NCBI RefSeq assembly: GCF_000380965.1
Contig: NZ_KB905548.1
Location: 1-64,000 of the forward strand
Origin: Paenibacillus ginsengihumi DSM 21568
GTDB lineage: Bacteria > Bacillota > Bacilli > Paenibacillales > NBRC-103111
Direction of reading: 5' to 3'
DNA length: 64,000 nucleotides
A program made the translations under genes and the position numbers. Positions within the stretch are counted from its first letter, which is position 1; each line of letters begins with the position of its first letter. Below the pieces are notes generated by a model. That model did no database searches, was not told the origin of the DNA, and saw only the letters and a program-made list of their open reading frames with translations. Below are positions 17,889-26,945 of this stretch, in pieces.

Positions 17889-18905
17889 TTGGCTAAGGTT
17901 CAGCAAACCGCGTTGACCGGGCGTCAGAAGGCCGCCATATTGCTCATCAGCTTGGGCCCTGAAGTGTCCGCGCAAATCTTCAAGCATTTGCGCGACGAAG
18001 AGATCGAACAGTTAACGCTGGAAATTGCAAACGTAAGGAAAGTTGATACTGCCGAGAAAGAAGCGATTTTAGCCGAATTTCATCAAATTTGCCTGGCCCA
18101 AGAGTACATATCGCAAGGGGGAATCGCGTACGCCAAGGAAATATTGGAGAAGGCGCTCGGTTCCCAGAAGGCTATCGACATTATTAACAAGCTGACGGCC
18201 ACGCTTCAGGTCAGACCGTTCGATTTTGCAAGGAAGGCCGATCCGGCGCAAATATTGAACTTTATCCAGAACGAGAACTCGCAGACGATCGCGCTCGTGC
18301 TGTCTTATCTGCAGCCGGAGCAATCGTCGATCATCCTGTCGTCGCTGCCCCAGGAGAAGCAGGCGGATGTGGCCAAGCGGATCGCTCTGATGGACAGCAC
18401 TTCGCCGGAAGTCATCAGCCAGGTGGAGCGCGTGCTGGAGCAGAAGCTGTCGGCAACCGTAACCCAGGATTATACGAGCGCCGGCGGCATCGCAGCGATC
18501 GTGCAAATCTTGAACGGCGTCGATCGCGGCACGGAGCGGACGATTCTGGATTCGCTCGAGATACAGGACCCCGAGCTTGCCGAGGAGATCAAGAAACGGA
18601 TGTTCGTATTCGAGGACATCGTCAGCATCGACAACCGTTCGATCCAGCGCATCATTCGGGATATCGAGAACAGCGACCTGCAGCTGGCGCTCAAAGTGGC
18701 CAGCGAGGAAGTGCGGGATGCGATCTTCCGCAACATGTCCAAGCGGATGGCGGAAACCTTCAAGGAAGAGATGGAATATATGGGACCTGTCCGGTTGCGT
18801 GACGTCGAAGAGGCGCAAACTCGCATCGTTGCAACGATCCGCAGGCTGGAGGAATCGGGAGAAATTATTATAGCGCGCGGCGGAGGAGATGATATCGTTG
18901 TCTAA
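17889..18905 (+). CDS. fliG: Flagellar motor switch protein FliG
   Basis: A 338-residue protein with a TTG start behind GAGGTGAGC. The N domain (QKAAILLISLGPEVSAQIFK) binds FliF. The middle domain contains the EHPQ-equivalent segment, here EQSSIILSSLPQEKQADV. The C domain, with FVFEDIVSIDNRSIQRII and DLQLALKVASEEVRDAIFRNMSKRM, carries the charged torque helix facing the stator. It ends in a flexible tail. The stop overlaps the fliH start. Confidence 0.98.
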   Translation: MAKVQQTALTGRQKAAILLISLGPEVSAQIFKHLRDEEIEQLTLEIANVRKVDTAEKEAILAEFHQICLAQEYISQGGIAYAKEILEKALGSQKAIDIINKLTATLQVRPFDFARKADPAQILNFIQNENSQTIALVLSYLQPEQSSIILSSLPQEKQADVAKRIALMDSTSPEVISQVERVLEQKLSATVTQDYTSAGGIAAIVQILNGVDRGTERTILDSLEIQDPELAEEIKKRMFVFEDIVSIDNRSIQRIIRDIENSDLQLALKVASEEVRDAIFRNMSKRMAETFKEEMEYMGPVRLRDVEEAQTRIVATIRRLEESGEIIIARGGGDDIVV

Positions 18906-19716
18906 CGTTATCAAGTACGCCCAGTATGTCCCGGTGAACGCTTCCAAGCTGGTCAAGCCGTCGCATCATCCCGTCGCTGCGGCGGAAGCGGACGGGCAGG
19001 AGCAGAGCCGCCCGCAAGGGCCGCCCGAGGAAGTGCTTGAGGCGCTCCGGATGAAAGAGCAAATATTGCAGGATGCCGAATCTTTTGCCGAGGAGCAGGT
19101 GCGCGCGGCAATGGAAGAGGCCGCAGCTATGCGCCAAAGAGCGCAGGAAGAGATCGAGCAGTGGTGGCAAGAGCGGCGCGAGCAGGATCGCGATCTCGTC
19201 AGCGAGGCCCGCGAAGAAGGTTTCCGCCAAGGCTATCAAGAGGGCAAGGAGCAGGCTGAAGCCGAGCTGCGGGAACGGTACAGCGACATGCTGCACAACG
19301 CGTCGGACATTTTGGAGCAATCCTATGTCATGAAGCAGCAGATCATTCAGGAGTCGGAACCGTTCCTGATTGAGCTGAGCTGCGCCATTGCCGAGAAAAT
19401 CGTCGCCCGCCAGCTGACGATCGAGCCCGATTGGGTCATTGAGCTTGTCCGCAAAGTGCTTGCCCGGCGCAGGGAGAAGGGCGTCATAACGCTGTGCGTC
19501 GCTCCCCAGCATTTCAGCCATATTCAGGATGCGCGGGACGAGCTGCTGCTGCATATCGATTCCCAGGCGGAGCTGGCGATCATTCCGGACCCGACGGTGC
19601 GCGATCACGGCTGCGTCGTTCGTTCCTCGTTCGGCAGCATCGACGCGCGCATCGATACTCAGCTCAACGAGATCAAGAACTCGCTGCAGCAGCTAGCTGC
19701 CAGAAATGAGGGATAG
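18898..19716 (+). CDS. fliH: Flagellar export ATPase regulator FliH
   Basis: A 272-residue protein. The TTG at 18898 is chosen because GGAGGAG at 18882-18888 is then well placed, while the ATG at 18889 touches it. That gives MSNVIKYAQYVPVNAS and an 8-bp overlap with fliG. Residues 45-125 are a long charged coiled coil rich in Glu/Gln/Arg, with the YQEGKEQAEAEL repeat pattern of FliH. The C-terminal domain (EKIVARQLTIEPDWVIELVR) resembles the peripheral-stalk delta subunit of F-type ATPases. It holds FliI and restrains its ATPase. Confidence 0.93.
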   Translation: MSNVIKYAQYVPVNASKLVKPSHHPVAAAEADGQEQSRPQGPPEEVLEALRMKEQILQDAESFAEEQVRAAMEEAAAMRQRAQEEIEQWWQERREQDRDLVSEAREEGFRQGYQEGKEQAEAELRERYSDMLHNASDILEQSYVMKQQIIQESEPFLIELSCAIAEKIVARQLTIEPDWVIELVRKVLARRREKGVITLCVAPQHFSHIQDARDELLLHIDSQAELAIIPDPTVRDHGCVVRSSFGSIDARIDTQLNEIKNSLQQLAARNEG

Positions 19717-19717
19717 C

Positions 19718-21040
19718 ATGAGCGTCCGCATATCGGCAGCCAAATATATCGAGCAGTTGAGTCAAATCGATCCGATTCGCGTCAACGGCAAGGTAACGCA
19801 GGTGATTGGCCTAACCGTCGAATCGGAAGGGCCGGACGCCAGCATTGGGGACGTCTGCTACATATACCCGTTCAAATCGGACCAGCCGCTGAAGGCCGAG
19901 GTCGTCGGCTTCAAGAACAACAAGGTCATATTAATGCCGCTCGGAGAACTGCATTCGATCGGTCCTGGCTGCGATGTCGTCGGAACGGGCAGGCCGCTGA
20001 CGGTGCAGGTAGGCCATGAGCTGCTCGGCAAAGTGCTCGACGGATTAGGACAGCCGCTCGATGGGTCTTTTCTCCCGGGTCGTTTGACGCAGTATTCGAC
20101 GAACAACGTCCCGAGCAATCCGCTCAAGCGTCCGCGCGTCTCCGAGCCGATCAGCGTCGGCGTGCGCTGCATCGACGGTTTGCTGACGATCGGCAAAGGA
20201 CAGCGCGTCGGCATTTTCGCCGGCTCGGGCGTCGGCAAGAGCACGCTGATGGGCATGATCGCGCGGGGCACCTCGGCGGACGTGAACGTGATCGCGCTGA
20301 TCGGCGAACGCGGTAGAGAGGTGCTCGATTTCATCGAACGCGACTTGGGGCCCGAAGGCTTGGCGCGCTCCGTCGTCGTCGTCGCGACTTCGGACCAGCC
20401 GGCGCTCATCCGCATCAAGGGCGCGCTCATAGCTACCAGCATCGCCGAATATTTCCGCGACCGGGGCATGGACGTGATGCTGATGATGGATTCGGTCACC
20501 CGGTTCGCCATGGCCCAGCGGGAAGTCGGGCTTGCGGTCGGGGAACCGCCGGCTACGCGCGGTTATACGCCGTCCGTATTCGCCCTGCTGCCGAAGCTGC
20601 TGGAGCGTTCCGGGACCGGGCCGAAAGGCTCGATCACCGCGTTCTATACTGTGCTTGTCGACGGCGACGACATGAACGAGCCGATCGCCGATGCCGTTCG
20701 GGGTATTCTCGACGGGCATATCGTGCTCGACCGCAGCATCGCCAACCGCGGCCACTATCCGGCGATCGATGTGCTGTCGAGCGTGAGCCGGGTCATGAAA
20801 GAGATCGTGCCGAAAGAACAGCAATACGCCGCCGAAAATTTGAAGCGATTGTTATCTGTTTATAGAGATTCGGAGGATCTCATCAATATTGGGGCGTACC
20901 AGCCCGGCACCAATCCGGAAATCGATCGTTCCTTGGAGCATATCGAGAAAATCTGGGATTTCACAAGGCAGCGCGTGGACGAAAAAATGACGTACACGGA
21001 CGCGAAGGAACGGTTAATTCAAGAATTTTACAAAGGATGA
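19718..21040 (+). CDS. fliI: Flagellar type III export ATPase FliI
   Basis: A 440-residue protein with ATG at 19718 behind GAGGGAT; an in-frame ATG at 19706 is less well spaced. Walker A AGSGVGKST spans residues 168-176. The Walker B region DVMLMMDSVTRFAMAQREVG is followed by the family motif GEPPATRGYTPSVFALLPKL. It resembles the F1 beta subunit and forms a hexamer below the export gate, energising unfolding and chaperone release of export cargo. It lies between fliH and fliJ, its partners. Confidence 0.98.
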   Translation: MSVRISAAKYIEQLSQIDPIRVNGKVTQVIGLTVESEGPDASIGDVCYIYPFKSDQPLKAEVVGFKNNKVILMPLGELHSIGPGCDVVGTGRPLTVQVGHELLGKVLDGLGQPLDGSFLPGRLTQYSTNNVPSNPLKRPRVSEPISVGVRCIDGLLTIGKGQRVGIFAGSGVGKSTLMGMIARGTSADVNVIALIGERGREVLDFIERDLGPEGLARSVVVVATSDQPALIRIKGALIATSIAEYFRDRGMDVMLMMDSVTRFAMAQREVGLAVGEPPATRGYTPSVFALLPKLLERSGTGPKGSITAFYTVLVDGDDMNEPIADAVRGILDGHIVLDRSIANRGHYPAIDVLSSVSRVMKEIVPKEQQYAAENLKRLLSVYRDSEDLINIGAYQPGTNPEIDRSLEHIEKIWDFTRQRVDEKMTYTDAKERLIQEFYKG

Positions 21041-21048
21041 ATGATGCC

Positions 21049-21489
21049 ATGCGATTCCGCTATGCGTTTCAAAAGATCGTCGATTTGAAAGCCAGTGAAA
21101 AAACGCAAGCCGAATGGGTTCTGACGCAAGCGATCGGCAAGCTGCGGGCGGAGCAAACGACCTTATCCGAGCTCCATTCGGCGAAGGACGAGCTGCAGGA
21201 GAAGCTGTGTCAGGCTTCGGCGGGAACGGCAACGATCTCGGAGCTTAAGCTGCTGCAAAGCTTTGTCGATCATATCGACACACGCATCCATCGCAAGCAT
21301 CAGGATGTGAAGGAAGCGGAGAACGAGGTGCAGCTGAAGCAGAGCGATCTGAACGGCAAGGCGATGGAGGAAAAGGTGTGGAGCAAGGCCAGGGAACGAG
21401 CTTTCGTCAAGTTTCAGACGCAGCTGCTGAAGAAAGAGCAGGAGCGGCTTGATGAAATGGCGACAAATCGTTACCGCCGGCCTTCCTGA
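21049..21489 (+). CDS. fliJ: Flagellar export chaperone/stalk protein FliJ
   Basis: A 146-residue protein that is almost wholly an antiparallel coiled coil (LKASEKTQAEWVLTQAIGKL, then KLLQSFVDHIDTRIHRKHQD). The ATG at 21049 gives MRFRYAFQKIVDLK, the usual N-terminus. An in-frame ATG at 21037 overlaps the fliI stop but touches its ribosome site. FliJ resembles the gamma stalk of F1 and couples the FliI ring to FlhA. Confidence 0.9.
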   Translation: MRFRYAFQKIVDLKASEKTQAEWVLTQAIGKLRAEQTTLSELHSAKDELQEKLCQASAGTATISELKLLQSFVDHIDTRIHRKHQDVKEAENEVQLKQSDLNGKAMEEKVWSKARERAFVKFQTQLLKKEQERLDEMATNRYRRPS

Positions 21490-21548
21490 CGCGCCCGCTC
21501 CGTCCGGAGCTCGACATCCATTTTGTCCGGGAAGGGGGGAATGAAGCA

Positions 21549-22496
21549 ATGGCTAGTCCAGATACAGAGCTGGAAAATACGCCGTCTTACGGGGCGATGG
21601 AGCGCTTTTTGATCTGGTTCCTCATTCCTTTCGTGTTTACGGCCGTGCTGCTCGGCGTTTTGCTGACGATTTTCGACTATGACGTGATGAACAGCGCGCT
21701 GCGGGCGGCGAATAAAATTCCTGTGATCCGGGCAATCGTCCCCGAGTCGAAGGACGGCGCGGGGGCACAGACGCAGGCCGGACCGTCTGACGGCGCAGCG
21801 GAAGGCAGCGCGCAGCAGGCAGAGACCGGCGCCGCCGAGACAGCGGCAGCCGACCCCAATGTGCGGCTGACCGAGCTCGAGGAGGAATTGAAGCAGGTGC
21901 GGTCGCTGCTCGAGCAGCGGGATCAGACGATCCGCGAGCTGCAGCTGGAAAACAGCACGTTGGAGGAAAAGATGAAATCCAAGCAGCTGACCGAGGACGA
22001 ATACACCGAGCAAATTCGGCAGCTTGCAGGCATGTATGCCAAAATGACCCCCAGCAAGGCGGCGGCGATCATGGGCCATTTGACCCAGAGCGAGTTGGTG
22101 CTGGTGCTGAGCCAAATGGCGCCGGACGCGCGCATCAAAGTGCTGGAACGGATGGAACCGAAGCTGGCGGCCGACGCTTCGATTCAATTGAAGGATCAAA
22201 GCTCTGTCCGCGATATGGAGATCGCCGCTTTGCAGGAGAGGCTGAAGCAGATGGAAAGCGCGAACCAGAGCGCGGAACAGCAGAAGCTTACCCAAAGCGA
22301 CCTGGGATCGACGTTTGCGGCCATGACACCGAAAAGTGCGGCAACGGTATTGCTGGAAATGCAAAATACGAGTCCCGATCAAGTCATTTCGATATTAAGC
22401 TCGATGGATACGGCCGGGCGTTCCCGCATCATGACCGCCATCTCCGAGCAGTCGAAGGAAACGGCCGCATTGATCTCGGCCAGGCTCGTACAATAA
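21549..22496 (+). CDS. YlxF/MotE family membrane protein with MgtE-N-like domain
   Basis: A 315-residue protein. One membrane helix near residues 19-42 (FLIWFLIPFVFTAVLLGVLL) is followed by an Ala/Gln/Glu-rich linker, a coiled coil (residues 97-140, LEEELKQVRSLLEQRDQTIR), and a C-terminal segment repeating the MgtE-N/FliG-like motif: YAKMTPSKAAAIMGHLTQSE at about 161 and FAAMTPKSAATVLLEMQN at about 259. It occupies the ylxF position between fliJ and fliK. In related bacteria such proteins help place or stabilise stators, but a role here is inference. Confidence 0.85.
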   Translation: MASPDTELENTPSYGAMERFLIWFLIPFVFTAVLLGVLLTIFDYDVMNSALRAANKIPVIRAIVPESKDGAGAQTQAGPSDGAAEGSAQQAETGAAETAAADPNVRLTELEEELKQVRSLLEQRDQTIRELQLENSTLEEKMKSKQLTEDEYTEQIRQLAGMYAKMTPSKAAAIMGHLTQSELVLVLSQMAPDARIKVLERMEPKLAADASIQLKDQSSVRDMEIAALQERLKQMESANQSAEQQKLTQSDLGSTFAAMTPKSAATVLLEMQNTSPDQVISILSSMDTAGRSRIMTAISEQSKETAALISARLVQ

Positions 22497-22522
22497 ACCT
22501 GCATGAAAGGAGGTGAAACGAT

Positions 22523-24106
22523 ATGCAAATCGCACCACAACCGGCAGCGGGAGCAGCCTTGCTGACGACAGGGACCGTGAGCGGCCAGACTCAGCAGATG
22601 ACGGTCGGAGGCGCAGGCAACGCCGCCGGCGGGTTTGCCGGAGCGCTGTACAGCTTCATGAGCATGGGCAGCGCCGGTCAAGCAGCCGCAACCGGCGAAG
22701 ACACGCAGCCGGGCATCGCCCTGCTTCCGATGCTTGACCTGCTGCAGACAGCAGATCCGAACGCGGCAGAGCTGGCGTTCGCGCAGATCAGTCAGCAGCT
22801 TGAGGCGCTGCTCGGGCAGCTGCAGCAGATGGACCCGCAGACGGCGGAATCGTGGCTTAAGCAGGACGACGTCCAGTCGCTTCTGGCCGAGCTAGGCAAG
22901 CTGCTGGAGGAGCCCAACCTTGATCCGGCCGGCATCGCCCCGATCGCGGTTCAGGACGATCTTCCGCAAGCGGAGGAGCAGGAAACAGGCGATCCGGCAG
23001 AGGAACTGACCGAGCCGCTCGATCCGATGCTGTTCATGCCGATCGCGATCGCAGCGGTCGAAGCAGGCGACAACGGCAGCGACAACCTGCTCACCGACAG
23101 CGCGACTCGCGCCGTGAACGATATTCGGGACGTGCAGCGGCTGATCCGGGAAGCGCAGCTCAGGCTGCAGGCAGCAGCGGCGAACACATCCGTGCTGTCC
23201 GAGCAAGCTGGCGATATCGCCAAACCTTTGGCCGCCGCCCTGCAAACCACTATGCAGCGCATCATGGAGTCGGCATCGCAGGGAGCTGCAAATCGCCTCG
23301 CCGATCAAGCGGCTCTAGCGAGCGAGGCGGCACAACCGGCCGAGACGAGCCCGATCCAGCCGGCCCAAGCTTTGAAGCGGGCGGACAGCGCCGCGAAGGA
23401 GCCGCTCGTCGCCGTGCTGGCCAAACCGGTTTCGGCTTCATCGGCAAGTCAGCTGGAGCTGCTGGCAGTAAGGTCGGCCTTCGTTCCGCCGGCGATAACG
23501 GACCCGCAGGAGGAGGCTCCGCTGTTCCAGCCGCTGGATAGCGGACAGGCAGAGCAGGGAGAACCGGCAGCGGTGCCGATTCACGAGGTGCTGCGTCAAA
23601 TGTCGTCCGGACAATGGACGGGCAAAACGCCCGTGCTGAGAATGCCGGCGCCGACGTTTACGGAAGACTTTGCCCGCTTCGTCGTTCAGTCGTTCTCTTT
23701 GAAGACGAACGCTGACGGCGTGACGGAAGCGAAAATTTCGCTGTACCCGCAGCATCTGGGCCAAGTGGAGGTCAAGCTGTCGATGCATAACGGCCAGTTG
23801 GTCGCCCAATTTGTAGCCGACAGCCTGACAGGCAAGGAGATGCTGGAGAGCCAGCTGGCGCAGCTGCGCACGACGCTGCAAAACCAGGGCATTCAGGTGG
23901 AAAAGCTGGATGTGACGCAAAGCTCCAGCCTTCAGTCGGGCTTGTTCCAGGAAGGACGGCAACAGCAGCCGCAGCAGCCGGGCAAGCAGCGCAAATCAAG
24001 CGGAAACGAGGCCGTTACCCTTGACGAAATAAGGGCGGAAGACATCGGCCAGGAACCGGGCCGCAGGCCGTCCGTTCAAGCGGGATCCATTGACCTTATG
24101 GCCTGA
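22523..24106 (+). CDS. fliK: Flagellar hook-length control protein FliK
   Basis: A 527-residue protein with an ideal ribosome site, AAAGGAGGTGAAACG. The first 380 or so residues are low-complexity, rich in Ala, Gln, Glu and Pro, as expected for the molecular-ruler part. The C-terminal Flg_hook domain (residues 391-470) reads ISLYPQHLGQVEVKLSMHNG and then LRTTLQNQGIQVEKLDV. It measures hook length and, through FlhB, switches export from hook to filament subunits. flgD and the hook gene follow. Confidence 0.95.
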   Translation: MQIAPQPAAGAALLTTGTVSGQTQQMTVGGAGNAAGGFAGALYSFMSMGSAGQAAATGEDTQPGIALLPMLDLLQTADPNAAELAFAQISQQLEALLGQLQQMDPQTAESWLKQDDVQSLLAELGKLLEEPNLDPAGIAPIAVQDDLPQAEEQETGDPAEELTEPLDPMLFMPIAIAAVEAGDNGSDNLLTDSATRAVNDIRDVQRLIREAQLRLQAAAANTSVLSEQAGDIAKPLAAALQTTMQRIMESASQGAANRLADQAALASEAAQPAETSPIQPAQALKRADSAAKEPLVAVLAKPVSASSASQLELLAVRSAFVPPAITDPQEEAPLFQPLDSGQAEQGEPAAVPIHEVLRQMSSGQWTGKTPVLRMPAPTFTEDFARFVVQSFSLKTNADGVTEAKISLYPQHLGQVEVKLSMHNGQLVAQFVADSLTGKEMLESQLAQLRTTLQNQGIQVEKLDVTQSSSLQSGLFQEGRQQQPQQPGKQRKSSGNEAVTLDEIRAEDIGQEPGRRPSVQAGSIDLMA

Positions 24107-24141
24107 TTCCGCAACTTCTTACATCAAGTCGGGGTGAGATC

Positions 24142-24792
24142 ATGGCTGATTCCATCAGCACCGGAAATGTATGGCCCTATTATTCGAGCATCAACGTCCG
24201 GAAAGCCGGGAAACAAGAAACCGGCAATGCCAATCTGGGCAAAGACGAATTTCTTAAAATCTTGATCGCCCAGCTGAGCAACCAGGACCCGACGCAGCCG
24301 CTGGAGGACAGGGAGTTTATCGCCCAGATGGCGCAGTTTACCTCGGTCGAGCAGATGACGACCATCGCCTCCGAGATGAAGCTTCTCCGGCAGTCGATAG
24401 GCTTCGCCTCGAACCTGATCGGGAAAAGCATCGTCTGGGAAACGCGTGACGACGACGGGAATGTGGAGAAGCACAGCGGTATTGTCGATTCCATCTCGCT
24501 CAAGGATGGAAAGCAGTACGCCAATGTCGGCTCCTTGCAGGCTCTGCTGGAGGATATCGTGTCCATCGCCGAGGCGGCGCAGCAGGCGCCGGACCCGAGC
24601 GGCAGTACCGGGCAGCCGGACTCTGATGCTGCGCCGGGCGATCCCGTTCCTGACAACGGCGCAAGCGGATCGAACCATGAAGCAGGATCGGTCGATCCGG
24701 CTCCGGGCGATAGCGAAGCCAGCAGCGTTCCGGCAGGGGGAGAGGCTGCCGGAAGCGGCGCGGGCACGTCTGATCCGGAGGCGTCGCAATGA
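24142..24792 (+). CDS. flgD: Flagellar hook-capping protein FlgD, with a long disordered tail
   Basis: A 216-residue protein. Residues 33-85 carry the family motif: GKDEFLKILIAQLSNQDPTQ, PLEDREFIAQMAQFTSVEQM. The structured part ends near residue 135. From about 140 to the end there is a tail made almost only of Ala, Ser, Gly, Pro, Asp and Glu, with no predicted fold, making it longer than the 140-residue Bacillus subtilis protein. It caps the growing hook and is discarded on completion. The stop overlaps the next start by 4 bp. Confidence 0.95.
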   Translation: MADSISTGNVWPYYSSINVRKAGKQETGNANLGKDEFLKILIAQLSNQDPTQPLEDREFIAQMAQFTSVEQMTTIASEMKLLRQSIGFASNLIGKSIVWETRDDDGNVEKHSGIVDSISLKDGKQYANVGSLQALLEDIVSIAEAAQQAPDPSGSTGQPDSDAAPGDPVPDNGASGSNHEAGSVDPAPGDSEASSVPAGGEAAGSGAGTSDPEASQ

Positions 24793-25175
24793 GCGAACGC
24801 ATTACGGTAGGCAGCTTGTATCCTAATCGGATCGGACGGACGGCGGCCATAAGGCCGGAGCCTCCGAAGCAGCCCGCGCAGGGAACGGGCGGCACGTTCG
24901 AGCAGCTCTTGCAAAGTCAGCTCATTCGCTTCAGCCATCATGCGGAAGAGCGGCTGAAGCAGCGGGGCATTCACTTTCAGCCGGAGCAGCTGAGCAAGAT
25001 CAGCACGGCGATCGACAAGGCCGCCACCAAAGGGGCCCGAGATTCGCTGATGCTGATGGGCGATATGGCGCTTATCGTCAATATCCAAAGCCGTACCGTC
25101 GTGACGGCCATTGACGGTGATTCGATGAAAGACAATGTGTTTACGCAGATTGATAGCGCCCTGGTCATTTCATAA
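24789..25175 (+). CDS. Conserved flagellar operon protein (TIGR02530 type)
   Basis: A 128-residue protein beginning with an ATGA overlap on flgD. The conserved core is FSHHAEERLKQRGIHFQPEQ, then LSKISTAIDKAATKGARDSL and MGDMALIVNIQSRTVVTAID. This matches the family known only as a flagellar operon protein that sits between flgD and flgE in many Bacillota and other bacteria. Its biochemical role is unknown to me; coupling to flgD suggests hook assembly. Confidence 0.85.
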   Translation: MSERITVGSLYPNRIGRTAAIRPEPPKQPAQGTGGTFEQLLQSQLIRFSHHAEERLKQRGIHFQPEQLSKISTAIDKAATKGARDSLMLMGDMALIVNIQSRTVVTAIDGDSMKDNVFTQIDSALVIS

Positions 25176-25306
25176 GTCGAAATGATAGACCGGGAGAAGG
25201 GCCGGCCCGCCAAGCGGAAGCCCGACGGCTTGCGGATCGACTGAAGCAGCCGACAAGATCCTTTTTTAATGAATGGTGACATCATAAAACGGGAGGCAAG
25301 CACTCA

Positions 25307-26140
25307 ATGCTAAGATCTCTTTATTCCGGCGTGTCCGGCATGAGAGGCTTCCAGACGAAGCTGGACGTCATCGGCAACAACATTGCCAACGTCAATACGA
25401 TCGGGTTCAAGCAAGGCCGCGTCATGTTCAGCGACATCCTCAGCCAGACATCATCCGGCGTCACGCCTCCGGCAGCAGAAACCCAAGGCGGGATTAATGC
25501 GAAGCAGATCGGTCTCGGCGTCTCCATTGGCTCGATCGATACGGTACATACGCCCGGCAGCGCCATGACCACCTACAGAGCGACGGATTTGCGAATTGAC
25601 GGCGACGGATTTTTCGCCATCAAGGCTAATCCGGATCAGGCAGAGCCTTACTTGACGAGAGCGGGCAATTTTACCGTGGATGCGGAGAACCAGCTCGTAA
25701 CGGCGGACGGCATGTTCGTGATGTCGACCGATAACGAGATCATCGACCTCGACGAGCTGAACGATACCGTAACGTCGTTCTCGATTTCCCAATCCGGCGA
25801 AATTATAGTCACGGATGCGGCAGGCAACTCGGTGCAGACGGGCACATTCATCGCGGTCGTGAAGGTCCCGAACCCGGAAGGCCTGATGAAAATCGGCGGC
25901 AATCTGTACAAGCCGACGCCGAACTCCAACCCGGAGGAGATTGAGCTGGATGAAGCGCTCGCTAATAATCCCGCAACCGGTACAGGTGCTATCATTTCGG
26001 GCCAGCTGGAGATGTCCAATGTCGATCTGACAGCCGAGTTTACCGAGATGATCGTCGCTCAGCGCGGATTCCAAGCGAACTCGCGGATTATTACGACTTC
26101 CGACCAAATTCTTCAGGAAGTCGTCAACCTGAAAAATTAA
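25307..26140 (+). CDS. flgE: Flagellar hook protein FlgE
   Basis: A 277-residue protein of the short Bacillus type. The N-terminal motif SLYSGVSGMRGFQTKLDVIG and NNIANVNTIGFKQGRVMFSD form the rod/hook D0 helix. FFAIKANPD and YLTRAGNFTVDAENQLVTAD are the D1 core. The C-terminal D0 helix is NVDLTAEFTEMIVAQRGFQA then NSRIITTSDQILQEVVNLKN. FlgG-type rod proteins share these motifs, but the position between flgD and swrD matches the hook gene. The 131-base gap upstream is larger than most in the operon. Confidence 0.93.
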   Translation: MLRSLYSGVSGMRGFQTKLDVIGNNIANVNTIGFKQGRVMFSDILSQTSSGVTPPAAETQGGINAKQIGLGVSIGSIDTVHTPGSAMTTYRATDLRIDGDGFFAIKANPDQAEPYLTRAGNFTVDAENQLVTADGMFVMSTDNEIIDLDELNDTVTSFSISQSGEIIVTDAAGNSVQTGTFIAVVKVPNPEGLMKIGGNLYKPTPNSNPEEIELDEALANNPATGTGAIISGQLEMSNVDLTAEFTEMIVAQRGFQANSRIITTSDQILQEVVNLKN

Positions 26141-26205
26141 CCGTTAATGGCGAACTCAGCGAGGGAGGGCCTTCCCTCCCTCCGATAAGCCTTGGAGGAT
26201 AAACG

Positions 26206-26427
26206 ATGATTGGGCTAACCCGGCTGAACGGCAGAGGCGTTACGATCAACGCGCTGTTGATCGAGACGGTGGAGGAAACGCCTGATACGATGATTACGCT
26301 CGTGAACGGAAAAAAATTTATGGTGCTGGAATCCGTTGCCGATGTGCTTCATTTGACTCAGCAGTTTTATCGAAAGATCGGATTGACCGGCGGAGTGATC
26401 AAGAGCCTGAATTCGGAGGGGTCATAA
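26206..26427 (+). CDS. swrD: FlbD/SwrD family protein
   Basis: A 73-residue protein starting MIGLTRLNGRGVTINALLIE behind GGAGG. LVNGKKFMVLESVADV is the family core. In Bacillus subtilis the homologue SwrD (YlzI), in the same place before fliL, raises flagellar motor power by supporting stator function. Its stop is 1 base before the fliL start. Confidence 0.9.
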   Translation: MIGLTRLNGRGVTINALLIETVEETPDTMITLVNGKKFMVLESVADVLHLTQQFYRKIGLTGGVIKSLNSEGS

Positions 26428-26428
26428 A

Positions 26429-26905
26429 TTGCTTAGGAACAAAGTATTTCTCATGGTCGTCGCCATTATGATTGCGATCACGCTTATACTGACAGCCGCA
26501 TTCGTATTGTGGACAACCATGGATAACAGCAGGCAAGCCCCGCAGACGACGGCGTACAACTCGGAGGACGGGGGCCAATGGGGCAAGCCCGTGCCGGCGG
26601 AGCAAGCCAAGGAGAATACCGTCGAGCTGAAAGAGATTATGACCAATCTGGCTGGCGGACAAAAATACATTCGAGTAAGCTTTGCTTTTGAATTGGAAAA
26701 CAAGAAGGCCAAGGAAGAATTCGAGAAGCTTGACTTCAAGATGAAAGCGATCATTATCCAGACGCTGGCCGACATGACTTCCGAGCAGGTTAGCGGAAGC
26801 CAAGGTTTCGATGCGTTGACCTCGGCCCTTATGAATAAAATGAACCCGCTTCTCCAGGAAGGGAAACTGCGGCAGGTATACATAACAGACCACGTGATTC
26901 AATAG
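26429..26905 (+). CDS. fliL: Flagellar basal-body protein FliL
   Basis: A 158-residue protein with a TTG start behind GGAGGGG. One N-terminal membrane helix (VFLMVVAIMIAITLILTAAF) is followed by a periplasm-side-type domain with LKEIMTNLAGGQKYIRVSFA and the final conserved segment LLQEGKLRQVYITDHVIQ. It surrounds stator units and supports torque at high load. It lies between swrD and fliM, as in Bacillus subtilis. Confidence 0.95.
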   Translation: MLRNKVFLMVVAIMIAITLILTAAFVLWTTMDNSRQAPQTTAYNSEDGGQWGKPVPAEQAKENTVELKEIMTNLAGGQKYIRVSFAFELENKKAKEEFEKLDFKMKAIIIQTLADMTSEQVSGSQGFDALTSALMNKMNPLLQEGKLRQVYITDHVIQ

Positions 26906-26945
26906 CGGCGGATGCCGCGCCGGTTGCAACAAGGAGGTGACGATG

